5,406 nucleotides of DNA, taken from DATHTC01 sp050262775. GTDB taxonomy: Bacteria; Actinomycetota; Thermoleophilia; Gaiellales; Gaiellaceae. Where the stretch lies: positions 1-5,406 of the forward strand of contig JBLNEO010000079.1 of assembly GCA_050262775.1 (NCBI GenBank), given 5' to 3'. This document shows, in pieces, positions 1 through 5,406 of the stretch. Under the pieces are notes generated by a model. That model saw nothing but the letters and a program-made list of their open reading frames with translations, had not been told where the DNA came from and searched no databases. A program made the translations under genes and the position numbers. The number at the start of each line of letters is the position of its first letter. Position 1 is the stretch's first letter.

Positions 1-303
1 AAGGAGAACGTGATCATCGGGAAGCTGATCCCGGCCGCGACCGGGCTCAAGCGGTACCGCACGATCGAGATGACGCCCGAGGGGATGCCCGCGGCGATGT
101 ACGCCCGGCCCGACACGGAGGCCGAGCTGATGGCGGCCCTCCAGGAGATCGGCAGCGACGGTGGATCCGTCGACCTCGCCGGCCTCGACCTCACGTTCGG
201 CGGCCAGCCGGGCGACGGGGACGGCGACGCGACGTCGCGGGAGTTCCCGGAGGCGACGGACACGCCCGAGGTCGACTCCCCGCTCGACGAGGGCACGGCG
301 TAA
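1..303 (+). CDS. rpoC: DNA-directed RNA polymerase subunit beta' (RpoC), C-terminal fragment
   Basis: This is the last 100 codons of the largest catalytic subunit of RNA polymerase; the rest lies upstream of the window and the frame is open from base 1. The opening residues KENVIIGKLIPAATG are the conserved RpoC C-terminal signature (ENVIIGxLIPAGTG in most bacteria), followed by a stretch reading YARPDTEAELMAALQEIG. The final 45 or so residues are rich in Gly, Asp and Glu (GDGDGDATSREFPEATDTPEV) and look like a disordered acidic tail of the lineage-variable type. The stop is TAA at 301-303. A strong hairpin begins 12 nt after the stop. The location just upstream of a str operon agrees with the usual rpoBC-rpsL-rpsG-fusA order. 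Identification is firm; only the tail is not family-conserved. Confidence 0.96.
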   Translation, partial: KENVIIGKLIPAATGLKRYRTIEMTPEGMPAAMYARPDTEAELMAALQEIGSDGGSVDLAGLDLTFGGQPGDGDGDATSREFPEATDTPEVDSPLDEGTA

Positions 304-314
304 GCAGTTCGTGA

Positions 315-351
315 GGACGGCCCCGGGGACGCAAACACCCGGGGCCCGTCC
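315..351 (+). terminator. GC-rich hairpin after rpoC, probable terminator or attenuator
   Basis: GGACGGCCCCGGG (315-327) pairs with CCCGGGGCCCGTCC (338-351), giving 13 base pairs with one unpaired C on the right arm and a 10-nt loop. It lies just after the rpoC stop, where an operon would end. No run of T follows (next bases are CGCGTCTCT), so it is not a textbook intrinsic terminator. In GC-rich actinobacteria hairpins without a U tract are often proposed to terminate or attenuate. The next gene starts only 28 nt further on with no clear promoter, so partial read-through is plausible. Confidence 0.6.
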
Positions 352-379
352 CGCGTCTCTGGTACCTGTGGGGACGACG

Positions 380-2173
380 ATGAGGAGGCTCGCGCTCCTG
401 TGCGTCGCGTGCGCGCTCGCGCTCGCGCTCCCCGCCCACGCGAAGGCGATCGGGCAGTGCGGACTCCCGTCCTCCGGGACGTGGTGGATCGACTTCGGCT
501 CGGTCGACGTCGAGCAGCAGCTCGCCCGCCCCGGCGTGATCGTCGGCGCCTCGACGGGGACGTTCCCCGCGCGGCTGCGGACGGCCGGAGCGGAGACGGT
601 CTACTGGGACATGTACCTGAACCGGCGCGTCGGCCAGCCGGCGGCGCCCGCCGACCCGTCGACGATCGTCCCCCGTGCGAACAGCCTGTTCGAGTTCGCC
701 GCCGCCCAGAGCGGCTGCGAGAAGCCGATCATCGCGCTCAACGAGCTGTTCGGCGCGCACCTCGAGACCCCGTGGAGCGCCACGAACCAGCGCTACCGCG
801 AGAACGTGCTCGCGTTCGTCCGCCAGCTGGCGAGCCGCGGCGCGCGGCCGTTCCTCCTGATCTCGACGACGCCCTACACCGGCAGCGACGAAGCGGCGGC
901 GTGGTGGCGCGAGGTGGCGAAGGTCGCCGACCTCGTGCCGGAGGTGTACTTCGGCGCGCCGTCGCTCTCCGCGCAGGGACCCGTCGTCGCGAGCCGGAGG
1001 ATCCGCGTCGCGATGCGCGAGCGCCTGTCTCGGTTCCTCGCGATCGGCATCCCGGCCTCGCGGCTCGGCGTCACGCTCGGCTTCCAGACCGGCCGCGGCG
1101 CCGGCGGGCGCGAGGGACTGCAGCCCGACGCCGCCTGGTACGAGGTGGTGAAGTGGCAGGGGCTCGCCGCGCGGCAGATCGTGGCCGAGTACAAGCTGGC
1201 ATCCGTGTGGTCGTGGGGGTGGGGGACGTACACGCGGAACGCCGACGACGACGACAAGCCGGCGGCGATCTGCGTCTACCTCTGGACCCGGTCGCCCTCG
1301 CTCTGCGACGGCCCCGCCGCGGCCGGGCCCGACTTCGACGCGTCGCGGACGGAGGGGCAGATCCGCCTCCCCGCATCGCGCAAGTGCGGCTTCGTGGGCG
1401 GCGGCGGCTTCGACGCCGGCTCCGTCGCCGCGATCGCGCAGGTGACCGACGACCGCAGCGTCGCGCTCACCGTCCTCCTCGCCCGGACCGCGGAGGCGCG
1501 CGAGGCCCCCGTGACGTACGCGCGCGTGCTCGCAGCCGAGCGCGCCGTGATCGCCGTCCGGTTCGCGGGCAGTGCCGCGGCGTACCGCGCCGCGCTCGCG
1601 CGCGCGAAGGCGTCGCCCGCGGTCGCCCGTGCCGCGATCGCGGACGAGCTCCGCAGGCTTGCGCTCGAGACCCGGATGGCCGCGCGGCCTCCGTCGGCGG
1701 CCGAGGTGTCGACGTTCTACGCCTCCTACCCGGACCTGCTGACGCGCTCGGTCGAGGCGAGGCCGGCGCCCTGGTGGCTCGGCGGGCGGACGAGCGGGCT
1801 CGCGATCGGCTCCGTGGCGCCGGACCAGGTGTTCTCGCTGCCGGGCGGACGGCGGACGACGGTGCGGGCGCTCGACGGCACGTACACCGTGACGGTACGG
1901 GGCGAGGCGCAGCCGCTCGGTTCGGTCCCCCTCGCGCAGGCACGCCTTGCGATCGCGGGCGCGCTGCGGGCCTTCGCGAGGCGGGCGGCCTTCGAATCGT
2001 GGACGACGGCCCGCCAGACGGGGCTGCTGAAGTCGATCGTCTGCACCCGCGACGAGCTGCCGACGCCGGGCCCCGTGCGCCTGACGAGCTTCCTGCCCTT
2101 CCTCTCGCTGACGGGGGGCGTGTCGGGCTCGTCCTTCGCGGCGTCCTCGTACGACGCGAAACCGCACAAGTAA
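380..2173 (+). CDS. Secreted protein of unknown function: glycoside-hydrolase-like N-terminal half, SurA-like C-terminal region
   Basis: This encodes 597 residues; I do not recognise a named gene. Residues 1-21 form a Sec signal peptide: MRR, a hydrophobic run to residue 17, and a likely cut after AHA (21). No lipobox is seen, so the protein is probably released or cell-surface. Residues 30-310 look like a TIM-barrel glycoside-hydrolase fold: WWIDFG near 35, VYWDMY near 74, IIALNELFG (117-125, N121-E122 resembling the Asn-Glu acid/base pair of clan GH-A), DLVPEVYFG (184-192) and VWSWGWGT (276-283). Residues 385-560 are mostly helical, with Ala/Arg repeats, an FYASYP motif, PWWLGG (464-469), a short beta-rich part (480-510), then FESW and CTRDELP. 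This resembles SurA-type foldases but lacks an obvious parvulin domain. The mature protein has six Cys (27, 113, 298, 309, 336, 555), allowing disulfides. The ATG at 380 follows GGGGA (370-374) and opens a good signal peptide; an in-frame GTG at 368 is the alternative. Reading frame is firm; both domain assignments are inference and no substrate can be named. Confidence 0.85.
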   Translation: MRRLALLCVACALALALPAHAKAIGQCGLPSSGTWWIDFGSVDVEQQLARPGVIVGASTGTFPARLRTAGAETVYWDMYLNRRVGQPAAPADPSTIVPRANSLFEFAAAQSGCEKPIIALNELFGAHLETPWSATNQRYRENVLAFVRQLASRGARPFLLISTTPYTGSDEAAAWWREVAKVADLVPEVYFGAPSLSAQGPVVASRRIRVAMRERLSRFLAIGIPASRLGVTLGFQTGRGAGGREGLQPDAAWYEVVKWQGLAARQIVAEYKLASVWSWGWGTYTRNADDDDKPAAICVYLWTRSPSLCDGPAAAGPDFDASRTEGQIRLPASRKCGFVGGGGFDAGSVAAIAQVTDDRSVALTVLLARTAEAREAPVTYARVLAAERAVIAVRFAGSAAAYRAALARAKASPAVARAAIADELRRLALETRMAARPPSAAEVSTFYASYPDLLTRSVEARPAPWWLGGRTSGLAIGSVAPDQVFSLPGGRRTTVRALDGTYTVTVRGEAQPLGSVPLAQARLAIAGALRAFARRAAFESWTTARQTGLLKSIVCTRDELPTPGPVRLTSFLPFLSLTGGVSGSSFAASSYDAKPHK

Positions 2174-2192
2174 CAGACTGCCACTTGTGTGG
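2162..2192 (+). promoter_or_regulatory. Inverted repeat spanning a stop and the next start (possible translational-coupling hairpin)
   Basis: CCGCACAAGT (2162-2171) can pair with ACTTGTGTGG (2183-2192) as a 10-bp RNA stem including one G-U pair, with an 11-nt loop. The first base of the upstream TAA stop (2171-2173) closes the loop, and the GTG start of the acetyltransferase (2187-2189) is buried in the right arm. No T tract follows, so a terminator role is unlikely. A ribosome finishing the upstream gene would melt the stem and expose the start. That coupling role is inferred from position only. Confidence 0.45.
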
Positions 2193-2657
2193 TTGACGAC
2201 GGCACGACTCGAGCTGCGGCCGGTGGCCGAGGGCGACGTCGGCGCGTTCCGGACGATCTACCTCGACGCGGCCGAGCAGGAGCTCGCGGACGCGCTCGCC
2301 GCGCGCGTTGACGGCCTCGGCTGGTGGCTCGCGTTCGAGGACGGGCACGCCGTCGCCGCCATCGAGCTCCACGCGGCGGGGGAGGGGATCTCCGGGATCG
2401 CGGCCGACGAGGCGGAGATCGGCTGGGTCGTCGTCGACCGTGCGCGCGGACGCGGCATCGCCACGGAGGCGGCGGCCGCGGTGGCGCGGCACGCGCTCGA
2501 GGTCGTCGGCGTGCCGTGGCTCGTCGCGTACGTCCGACCGTCGAACGCCGCGTCGCTCCGCGTGGTGGCGAAGCTCGGGATGGCGTACGAGGGCGACGGG
2601 CTGACGCGGAGCGGCGACCCGATGCGCGTCTTCCGCCTCAGGAGGTCGCGGCGATGA
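2187..2657 (+). CDS. GNAT-family N-acetyltransferase (RimJ/RimL-like)
   Basis: This is a 156-residue cytoplasmic acetyltransferase of the Gcn5-related family, expected to move an acetyl group from acetyl-CoA to an amine. The opening LTTARLELRPVAEGDVGAF matches the start of RimJ/RimL-type members. The AIELHAAGEGISGI and AEIGWVVVD strands (57-84) lead into the acetyl-CoA pyrophosphate loop R-x-x-G-x-G (R85 to G90, RARGRGIATEA). Motif B follows as RPSNAASLRVVAKLGM (117-132). Length is close to the family's usual 150-190. The first start in frame is GTG at 2187, 13 nt after the previous stop, with no visible Shine-Dalgarno, which fits coupling to the upstream gene; TTG at 2193 is a less likely alternative. 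The last 20 bases overlap the 3' end of the minus-strand cyclase gene. Substrate is unknown: relatives acetylate ribosomal proteins, antibiotics or metabolites, and nearness to ribosomal genes is only a weak hint. Confidence 0.88.
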   Translation: MWLTTARLELRPVAEGDVGAFRTIYLDAAEQELADALAARVDGLGWWLAFEDGHAVAAIELHAAGEGISGIAADEAEIGWVVVDRARGRGIATEAAAAVARHALEVVGVPWLVAYVRPSNAASLRVVAKLGMAYEGDGLTRSGDPMRVFRLRRSRR

Positions 2658-3798
2658 CCTGCGCCTTGCCCGACTCCTTCGCGCGGTAGAGCGCGTCGTC
2701 GGCGCGCTCGAACAGCGAGCTCGCGTCGTCGCCGCGCTGCAGCTGCGCGATCCCCGCGGACATCGACAGCTTCCCCGCAGGCCCGGCGGGTGCCGCCGCG
2801 AGCGCGTCCTGGACCCGGCGGTACAGCTGGTCCGCGTCCGCGAGCGACGACTCGGGCAGGATGATCGCGAACTCGTCGCCGCCCACACGGCACCCGATGT
2901 CGGCCGAGCGTACGGCGCCGTGCAGGCGCTCCGCGGCGGAGGCGAGCGCGGCGTCGCCCGCGAGGTGCCCGATGCGGTCGTTGATCGCCTTGAAGTCGTC
3001 GAGGTCGAGGACGACGAGCGCGAGCTCGCGGTCGTAGCGCTGCGCGCGCGCGACCTCCCGCTGCAGCGTCTCGTGGAAGAACCGGCGGTTGTGGAGGCCG
3101 GTCAGGGAGTCGAGATCCGCCTGGTGGCGGGCCTCGCGAAAACGGCGCGCGTTCTCGATCGCGGGCGCGGCTCGCTGCGCAAGCTCCTCGAGCTCGCGCA
3201 CCGCGTCCTCGGAGAACGGCCGCCCCGCGTTCCGCGCGAACACGGCGAGCTGGCCGAACGGGCGTCCCTCGAGCGTGAGCGGCACGGCCAGGCCGAGGTG
3301 GATCAGCGCGTCGGCGCCGTCGCCGTCGACCGCGTCCGTGTCGTAGCGGTAGGCGATGGAGACCGAGCTTGCCACCCGGCCGTCGGGCGGGCCGACGACG
3401 GTGGCGTGTCGCTGGGCCTCCTCGGCGGAGAGCCCGGAGGTGACGACGAGGGGCCTGCCGTCGATGCCTTCTGCGAGGCCGGCGAGCGCCGCGTCCGCGG
3501 ACGCCGCCCGCACGGCGGCGTCGAGCGTCCGCTCGAGCACGTCGTCGAGGTCGATCGACCCGGTGAGCTCGCTCAGCAGCCGGTGCCGCCGCGAGTCCGC
3601 CTCCGCGCGCGCGAGCGCGTCCCCCAGCTCGCGGACCGTCGCCTCCGTGCGTGCGTCGAGCTCGGCGACGGCAGCCGCGACCCGCTCGTCCGCATGCCGC
3701 GCGGCGCGGCGCGCCGACCGCGCCCAGAGCACGAGGACGAGGAGCAGCACGACCGCGAGGCCGGCCGCGCCGAGCAGCGCGAGCTCGAGCTCGGTCAT
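2638..3798 (-). CDS. Membrane-anchored GAF-GGDEF diguanylate cyclase
   Basis: This encodes 386 residues predicted to make cyclic di-GMP from two GTP. Order of parts: one membrane segment (about 6-25), an Ala/Arg/Glu-rich likely coiled coil (28-72), a GAF sensor domain (about 75-218), and a GGDEF domain from DLDSLTGLHNRRFF (228-241) to the end. The catalytic loop is intact: GGDEF at 306-310 preceded by CRV. The metal-binding and fold motif LDLDDFKAIND (264-274) and GHLAGD (277-282) are present. The inhibitory I-site RxxD is present as R297-S-A-D300, five residues before GGDEF, so product inhibition is probably retained. No EAL domain follows. The ligand of the GAF domain cannot be read from sequence. 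The ATG at 3798 is chosen because the membrane segment follows directly; there is no good Shine-Dalgarno, and a short upstream frame ends on it. The frame stays open upstream to 3900, but that extension is Arg/Pro-rich, unlike the family, and would begin upstream of the candidate promoter. Confidence 0.95.
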   Translation of the reverse strand: MTELELALLGAAGLAVVLLLVLVLWARSARRAARHADERVAAAVAELDARTEATVRELGDALARAEADSRRHRLLSELTGSIDLDDVLERTLDAAVRAASADAALAGLAEGIDGRPLVVTSGLSAEEAQRHATVVGPPDGRVASSVSIAYRYDTDAVDGDGADALIHLGLAVPLTLEGRPFGQLAVFARNAGRPFSEDAVRELEELAQRAAPAIENARRFREARHQADLDSLTGLHNRRFFHETLQREVARAQRYDRELALVVLDLDDFKAINDRIGHLAGDAALASAAERLHGAVRSADIGCRVGGDEFAIILPESSLADADQLYRRVQDALAAAPAGPAGKLSMSAGIAQLQRGDDASSLFERADDALYRAKESGKAQVIAATS

Positions 3799-3827
3799 GC
3801 GGAGGCAGCCTGGAGCCGCAGGGACAT
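3795..3827 (-). CDS. Possible 10-residue leader peptide overlapping the cyclase start
   Basis: Reading leftward from an ATG at 3827-3825, an 11-codon frame encodes MSLRLQAASA and ends at TGA (3797-3795). Its stop overlaps the cyclase ATG (3798-3796) as ATGA, the classic arrangement for translational coupling. A candidate -10 hexamer (TACAGT) ends 6 nt before this ATG, so a transcript may begin on or within a base of the ATG and be translated without a leader, which is common in actinobacteria. This would explain why the cyclase has no Shine-Dalgarno. A frame this short can arise by chance; it is a hypothesis from position. Confidence 0.3.
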   Translation of the reverse strand: MSLRLQAASA

Positions 3828-3833
3828 CGCCTG

Positions 3834-3862
3834 ACTGTAGTGGCGTCCGGACGACGTGGCTA
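3834..3862 (-). promoter_or_regulatory. Candidate sigma-70-type promoter for the cyclase gene
   Basis: On the minus strand TAGCCA (-35, 3862-3857, four of six matching TTGACA) is separated by exactly 17 bp from TACAGT (-10, 3839-3834, four of six matching TATAAT). The expected start point is about 3828-3826, at the ATG of the short upstream frame. Found by eye; not tested against background. Confidence 0.45.
3844..3853. repeat. Perfect 10-bp palindrome in the spacer of the cyclase promoter
   Basis: CGTCCGGACG reads the same on both strands and is centred, within a base, on the middle of the 17-bp spacer (3840-3856) between the candidate -35 and -10 of the minus-strand promoter. A repressor bound here would block polymerase. 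Short GC palindromes are common in sequence of this composition, so the position is the only point in its favour. Confidence 0.3.
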
Positions 3863-3932
3863 TGGCTCGTAACACGGAAACGTGCGGGCCGCGGCGGCAC
3901 ATGGAACGGTCGGAACCCCTGCTCCGATGCGC

Positions 3933-3961
3933 TTGCGGGGTGTCACGAGCTTCGCTACCAT
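3933..3961 (+). promoter_or_regulatory. Candidate str operon promoter (rpsL-rpsG-fusA)
   Basis: TTGCGG (-35, 3933-3938) and TACCAT (-10, 3956-3961) are separated by 17 bp. The -35 keeps the key TTG and the -10 matches TATAAT at four of six positions including the first two and last two. Downstream bases (GCACCGG) form a GC-rich discriminator, typical of growth-rate and stringently controlled ribosomal promoters. The start point would be near 3967-3969, giving a leader of about 79 nt before rpsL. Confidence 0.55.
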
Positions 3962-3978
3962 GCACCGGCTCGGTCGGC

Positions 3979-3992
3979 AGGGGCCGTCCCCT
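3979..3992 (+). promoter_or_regulatory. Small hairpin in the rpsL leader
   Basis: AGGGG (3979-3983) pairs with CCCCT (3988-3992) around a CCGT loop. It would sit about 11 nt from the predicted 5' end of the str mRNA. It may stabilise the 5' end or be part of a leader fold; no function can be assigned. Confidence 0.35.
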
Positions 3993-4005
3993 CGCCGGCC
4001 GTCAA

Positions 4006-4027
4006 TCTGTGAACGCAGTTCACCAGA
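4006..4027 (+). promoter_or_regulatory. Hairpin/palindrome just upstream of the rpsL Shine-Dalgarno
   Basis: TCTGTGAAC (4006-4014) pairs with GTTCACCAGA (4018-4027) as 9 base pairs with one bulged C (4023) and a GCA loop. The core GTGAAC-GCA-GTTCAC (4009-4023) is a perfect inverted repeat and is less GC-rich than its surroundings. It ends 6 nt before the AGGAG ribosome-binding site. As RNA it could be a leader element for ribosomal-protein autoregulation; as DNA it could be an operator. Which one cannot be told from this sequence. Confidence 0.5.
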
Positions 4028-4033
4028 CCTCGT

Positions 4034-4038
4034 AGGAG
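4034..4038 (+). promoter_or_regulatory. Ribosome-binding site of rpsL
   Basis: AGGAG lies 8 nt before the GTG at 4047. This is the clearest Shine-Dalgarno in the window and fixes the non-ATG start of rpsL, ruling out the long in-frame upstream extension. Confidence 0.85.
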
Positions 4039-4046
4039 ACGCATCA

Positions 4047-4418
4047 GTGCCGACCGTGAACCAGCTCGTCCGCAAGGGTCGCAAGTCGCCGACGGCGAAG
4101 ACGAAGACCCCTGCGCTCGACGGTGCGCCGCAGAAGCGCGGCGTCTGCACGCGCGTCTACACGACGACCCCGAAGAAGCCGAACTCGGCGCTGCGGAAGG
4201 TCGCGCGTGTCCGCCTGACGAACTCGAACGAGGTCACCTCGTACATCCCGGGTGAGGGGCACAACCTCCAGGAGCACTCGGTCGTGCTGATTCGCGGCGG
4301 CCGCGTGAAGGACCTGCCGGGCGTCCGCTACAAGGTCATCCGCGCGGCGCTCGACACCTCCGGCGTCTCCGACCGGAAGCAGGGCCGCTCGAAGTACGGC
4401 GCGAAGCGGGGCGCGTAG
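4047..4418 (+). CDS. rpsL: 30S ribosomal protein S12
   Basis: This encodes 123 residues, the usual length for S12, which sits at the decoding centre of the small subunit and helps set reading accuracy. Conserved blocks are in order: MPTVNQLVRKGR at the N-terminus, RGVCTRVYTTTPKKPNSALRKV (31-52), YIPGEGHNLQEHS (66-78), RGGRVKDLPGVRY (83-95) and DRKQGRSKYGAKR at the end. The residues where streptomycin resistance changes are known to fall, K43 and K88, and P91 are all the wild-type amino acids. D89, the site methylthiolated by RimO in some bacteria, is present. The start is GTG at 4047, set by the AGGAG at 4034-4038 and by the family N-terminus MPT. It is first in the str cluster; rpsG follows after 3 nt. 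Confidence 0.99.
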   Translation: MPTVNQLVRKGRKSPTAKTKTPALDGAPQKRGVCTRVYTTTPKKPNSALRKVARVRLTNSNEVTSYIPGEGHNLQEHSVVLIRGGRVKDLPGVRYKVIRAALDTSGVSDRKQGRSKYGAKRGA

Positions 4419-4421
4419 GCC

Positions 4422-4892
4422 GTGCCGCGTCGCGCAGAGATCACGCCGCGCCCGGTCGTCGCCGACCCGGTGTACGGCTCGCAGCTCGTCACGCAGCTGA
4501 TGAACCGGCTGATGGTCGCCGGCAAGAAGAGCCTGGCCGAGAAGATCGTGTACGACGCGCTGGCGATCGCCGCCGAGCGCACCGGGCGGCCGCCCGTCGA
4601 GGTGCTGGAGCAGGCCGTGAAGTCGGTCACGCCGGTGCTCGAGGTTCGCTCGCGCCGCGTCGGCGGCGCGAACTACCAGGTGCCCGTCGAGGTGCCGCAG
4701 CGCCGCGCGCGCACGCTCGCGCTGCGCTGGCTGATCACGTACGCGCGCGAGCGCCGCGAGAAGGGCATGCCGGCAAAGCTCGCGGGCGAGCTGATGGACG
4801 CGCTCAACCAGCAGGGCGGCGCGTTCAAGAAGAAGGACGACATGTACCGGATGGCGCAGGCGAACAAGGCCTTCGCGCACTACCGCTGGTAA
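4422..4892 (+). CDS. rpsG: 30S ribosomal protein S7
   Basis: This encodes 156 residues, the typical bacterial length. S7 nucleates assembly of the 30S head by binding the 3' major domain of 16S rRNA, and lines the E site. Seen motifs: DPVYGS (15-20), GKKSLAEKIVYDAL (34-47), the rRNA-binding beta-hairpin EVRSRRVGGANYQVPVEV (74-91), LALRWL (99-104), and the C-terminal KKKDDMYRMAQANKAFAHYRW region (136-156). The start is GTG at 4422, three bases after the rpsL TAG; the nearest purine-rich stretch (GGGG, 4408-4411) lies inside rpsL and is weak, so translation is probably coupled to rpsL. In Escherichia coli S7 represses its own operon through the rpsL-rpsG junction; the gap here is only 3 nt, much shorter than in E. 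coli, so that target is unlikely to be conserved. Confidence 0.99.
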   Translation: MPRRAEITPRPVVADPVYGSQLVTQLMNRLMVAGKKSLAEKIVYDALAIAAERTGRPPVEVLEQAVKSVTPVLEVRSRRVGGANYQVPVEVPQRRARTLALRWLITYARERREKGMPAKLAGELMDALNQQGGAFKKKDDMYRMAQANKAFAHYRW

Positions 4893-4896
4893 GGGG
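4892..4896 (+). promoter_or_regulatory. Ribosome-binding site of fusA
   Basis: AGGGG overlaps the last base of the rpsG stop and lies 10 nt before the TTG at 4907. The intervening AGAGAAG is also purine-rich. It supports TTG as the start: no ATG or GTG occurs in frame between the rpsG stop and the conserved N-terminus. Confidence 0.6.
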
Positions 4897-4906
4897 CAGA
4901 GAAGAC

Positions 4907-5406
<500 letters not shown>

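Noticed and set aside
161..379. N-terminal extension of the secreted protein back to an ATG at 161
   Set aside because: It would overlap rpoC by 143 bp, is Arg/Ser/Thr low-complexity, and would bury the clear signal peptide that begins at 380.
1244..1258. DDDDK (residues 289-293 of the secreted protein), identical to an enteropeptidase cut site
   Set aside because: A short GAC repeat in a GC-rich gene explains it; such a protease is not expected in this context.
191..2167. 658-codon open frame on the minus strand opposite the secreted-protein gene, and a 598-codon plus-strand frame at 400-2196
   Set aside because: Arg/Pro/Gly-rich translations without domains, signal peptide or ribosome-binding site; long shadow frames are expected opposite or beside GC-rich genes.
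2643..2660. AGGTC/GACCT inverted repeat at the convergent gene ends as a two-way terminator
   Set aside because: Only five pairs with an 8-nt loop, no T tract on either side, and lies inside coding sequence of both genes.
1467..2888. 473-codon minus-strand frame across the acetyltransferase and the end of the secreted-protein gene
   Set aside because: Low-complexity Arg/Ser/Pro translation that overlaps three better-supported genes.
2920..3834. 304-codon plus-strand frame opposite the cyclase
   Set aside because: Antisense shadow of the GGDEF gene with Arg/Gly/Val-rich composition and no recognisable motif.
3873..3884. CACG-GAAA-CGTG mini-hairpin in the divergent intergenic region
   Set aside because: Only four pairs; upstream of the predicted rpsL start point and of the cyclase promoter, so not in either predicted transcript.
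3882..4046. 55-codon N-terminal extension of S12
   Set aside because: The S12 family starts at MPT; the extension covers the candidate promoter and leader, and AGGAG at 4034-4038 marks GTG 4047 as start.

Overview
This GC-rich window covers the junction between the RNA polymerase operon and the str (ribosomal protein) operon of a bacterial chromosome. It holds the 3' end of rpoC, complete rpsL (S12) and rpsG (S7), and the first 166 codons of fusA (EF-G). The high G+C, the third-position G/C bias, the GTG/TTG starts and the actinobacterial flavour of S12 (VARVRL, YIPGEGHNLQEHS) point to Actinomycetota. A deep lineage such as Thermoleophilia is my guess; nothing in the window proves it.

Layout. 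1-303 is the C-terminus of rpoC with an acidic tail. It is followed by a strong GC hairpin (315-351) that looks like a terminator or attenuator. 380-2173 encodes a secreted 597-residue protein of no recognised name; its N-terminal half looks like a glycoside-hydrolase-type barrel and its C-terminal part resembles SurA-type foldase helices. 2187-2657 encodes a GNAT acetyltransferase of the RimJ/RimL type, 13 nt downstream. An inverted repeat spans the stop of the first gene and the start of the second. On the minus strand, 2638-3798 encodes a membrane-anchored GAF-GGDEF diguanylate cyclase, whose 3' end overlaps the acetyltransferase by 20 bp.

The 248-bp region 3799-4046 is a divergent promoter region. 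Facing left is a candidate promoter whose start point falls on the ATG of an 11-codon reading frame that overlaps the cyclase start as ATGA. Facing right is a candidate promoter with a 17-bp spacer, then a leader of about 79 nt with two hairpins and a good Shine-Dalgarno before rpsL. rpsL, rpsG and fusA are packed with 3-nt and 14-nt gaps and are almost certainly one transcript.

The core genes make transcription and translation machinery. The three inserted genes (secreted protein, acetyltransferase, c-di-GMP synthase) are accessory. No mobile element, CRISPR array, tRNA or rRNA is visible. I see no convincing novel multi-gene system; the most interesting items are the two-part secreted protein and several possible translational-coupling or leader structures.
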